Assembly: GCF_003347205.1 (NCBI RefSeq)
Contig: NZ_QQBJ01000003.1
Location: 124,001-188,000, forward strand
DNA from: Mycolicibacterium moriokaense
Lineage (GTDB): Bacteria; Actinomycetota; Actinomycetes; Mycobacteriales; Mycobacteriaceae
DNA length: 64,000 nt
Direction: 5' to 3'
Shown: in pieces, positions 63,736 through 64,000 of the stretch
Numbering within the stretch: position 1 is the first letter of the stretch
Layout of the letters: each line of letters begins with the position of its first letter
Translations under genes and position numbers: made by a program
Notes under the pieces: generated by a model
The model's input: only the letters and a program-made list of their open reading frames with translations
The model's database searches: none
What the model was told of the DNA's origin: nothing

Positions 63736-64000
63736 CGCGACTCCTTCAGTCGAGACGTTTCAGTATGGCCAAGTCAACTGCAGATCTGCGCACCAAATTC
63801 CTGGGGCGGACAGAACCACGAGTCAGCCCTCACGACGTGCCGGACCGAGCACCGCGTCGACGGCCTTTAGACGGTCTCGATTCGCCCGCGCGACAACTCG
63901 TCGAGGGTGGACTGCATCCCTGCTCGTAAGTGGACGTCGCTTTCCTATCACCGTCGCGCCGGGCCCCGTCTTGCGAGCGATGATCGAGGCTTCGACCGAG
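63736..64000. other. Right-end region without an intact gene
   Basis: On the minus strand (63867 to about 63940) a short piece reads LRAGMQSTLDELSRGRIETV before a stop; it looks coding but has stops just upstream. It may be the 3' remnant of an unidentified gene. The remaining bases show no assignable feature. Confidence 0.3.

Noticed and set aside
63867-63940. C-terminal gene fragment LRAGMQSTLDELSRGRIETV
   Set aside because: It looks coding, but I cannot name a family, and stops occur just upstream in the frame.

Overview
The window looks like chromosomal DNA of a GC-rich, probably environmental Mycobacterium (Mycolicibacterium-type). The lineage markers are an MmpL transporter, an MPT64 homologue, an Rv1733c-like membrane protein, a Ddn-type deazaflavin (F420) enzyme, two LLM-class F420 oxidoreductases, two mycofactocin-type SDRs, DUF2252, DUF427 and AveC-family proteins, and several cytochromes P450. 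No complete tRNA, rRNA, CRISPR array, transposase or integrase is visible.

Left part (1-21 kb): a partial membrane protein, a Ser/Thr kinase, an FNT channel, an M42 aminopeptidase, an MFS transporter and an alpha/beta hydrolase. Next come a Ddn-like reductase, an Rv1733c-like protein and DUF2252, then a truncated PfkB kinase beside glgC, and thiC under a TPP riboswitch. An exported deaminase, an SDR-crotonase pair, an MmpL and a TetR/PNPOx divergent pair follow. At two places here a single gene sits between direct repeats made from the 3' end of the neighbouring gene, which looks like recent insertion or decay.

Middle (21-46 kb): a tyrosinase coupled to a DUF2182 membrane protein faces the most unusual locus, a trypsin-like protease fused to a NucA-type nuclease, transcribed after a patatin-like phospholipase with membrane segments. 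A DUF5995 gene and a broken EEP-phosphatase gene lie beside it. Then come a CocE-type hydrolase, an AveC-family protein with a divergent TetR, the MPT64 homologue, an F420 oxidoreductase and a DUF427-VOC-disulfide reductase operon. A protein made of two fused TetR units follows, with a hydrolase, a TMEM175-like channel and a CNB-histidine kinase. Four near-identical TGGG-N8-CCCA palindromes sit in front of these last operons and suggest a local regulon. A low-complexity repeat protein, a hydrolase and a tRNA/tmRNA 3'-end fragment close this part.

Right part (46-64 kb): a catabolic region. A TetR, a substrate-binding protein without signal peptide, a second AveC-family protein and a P450 form a + strand unit. 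From 50.3 to 58.4 kb the - strand carries SDRs, a crotonase, an LLM enzyme, SnoaL-like and phytanoyl-CoA dioxygenase-like proteins, a P450 and a TetR. Diverging from the TetR, the + strand carries a SnoaL-like protein, an amidohydrolase, a P450 and a mycofactocin-type SDR, ending in an acyl-CoA dehydrogenase remnant. An MDR-type oxidoreductase ends the window. Together these suggest oxidation of a hydrophobic substrate such as a steroid, terpenoid or aromatic; the substrate cannot be read from sequence.
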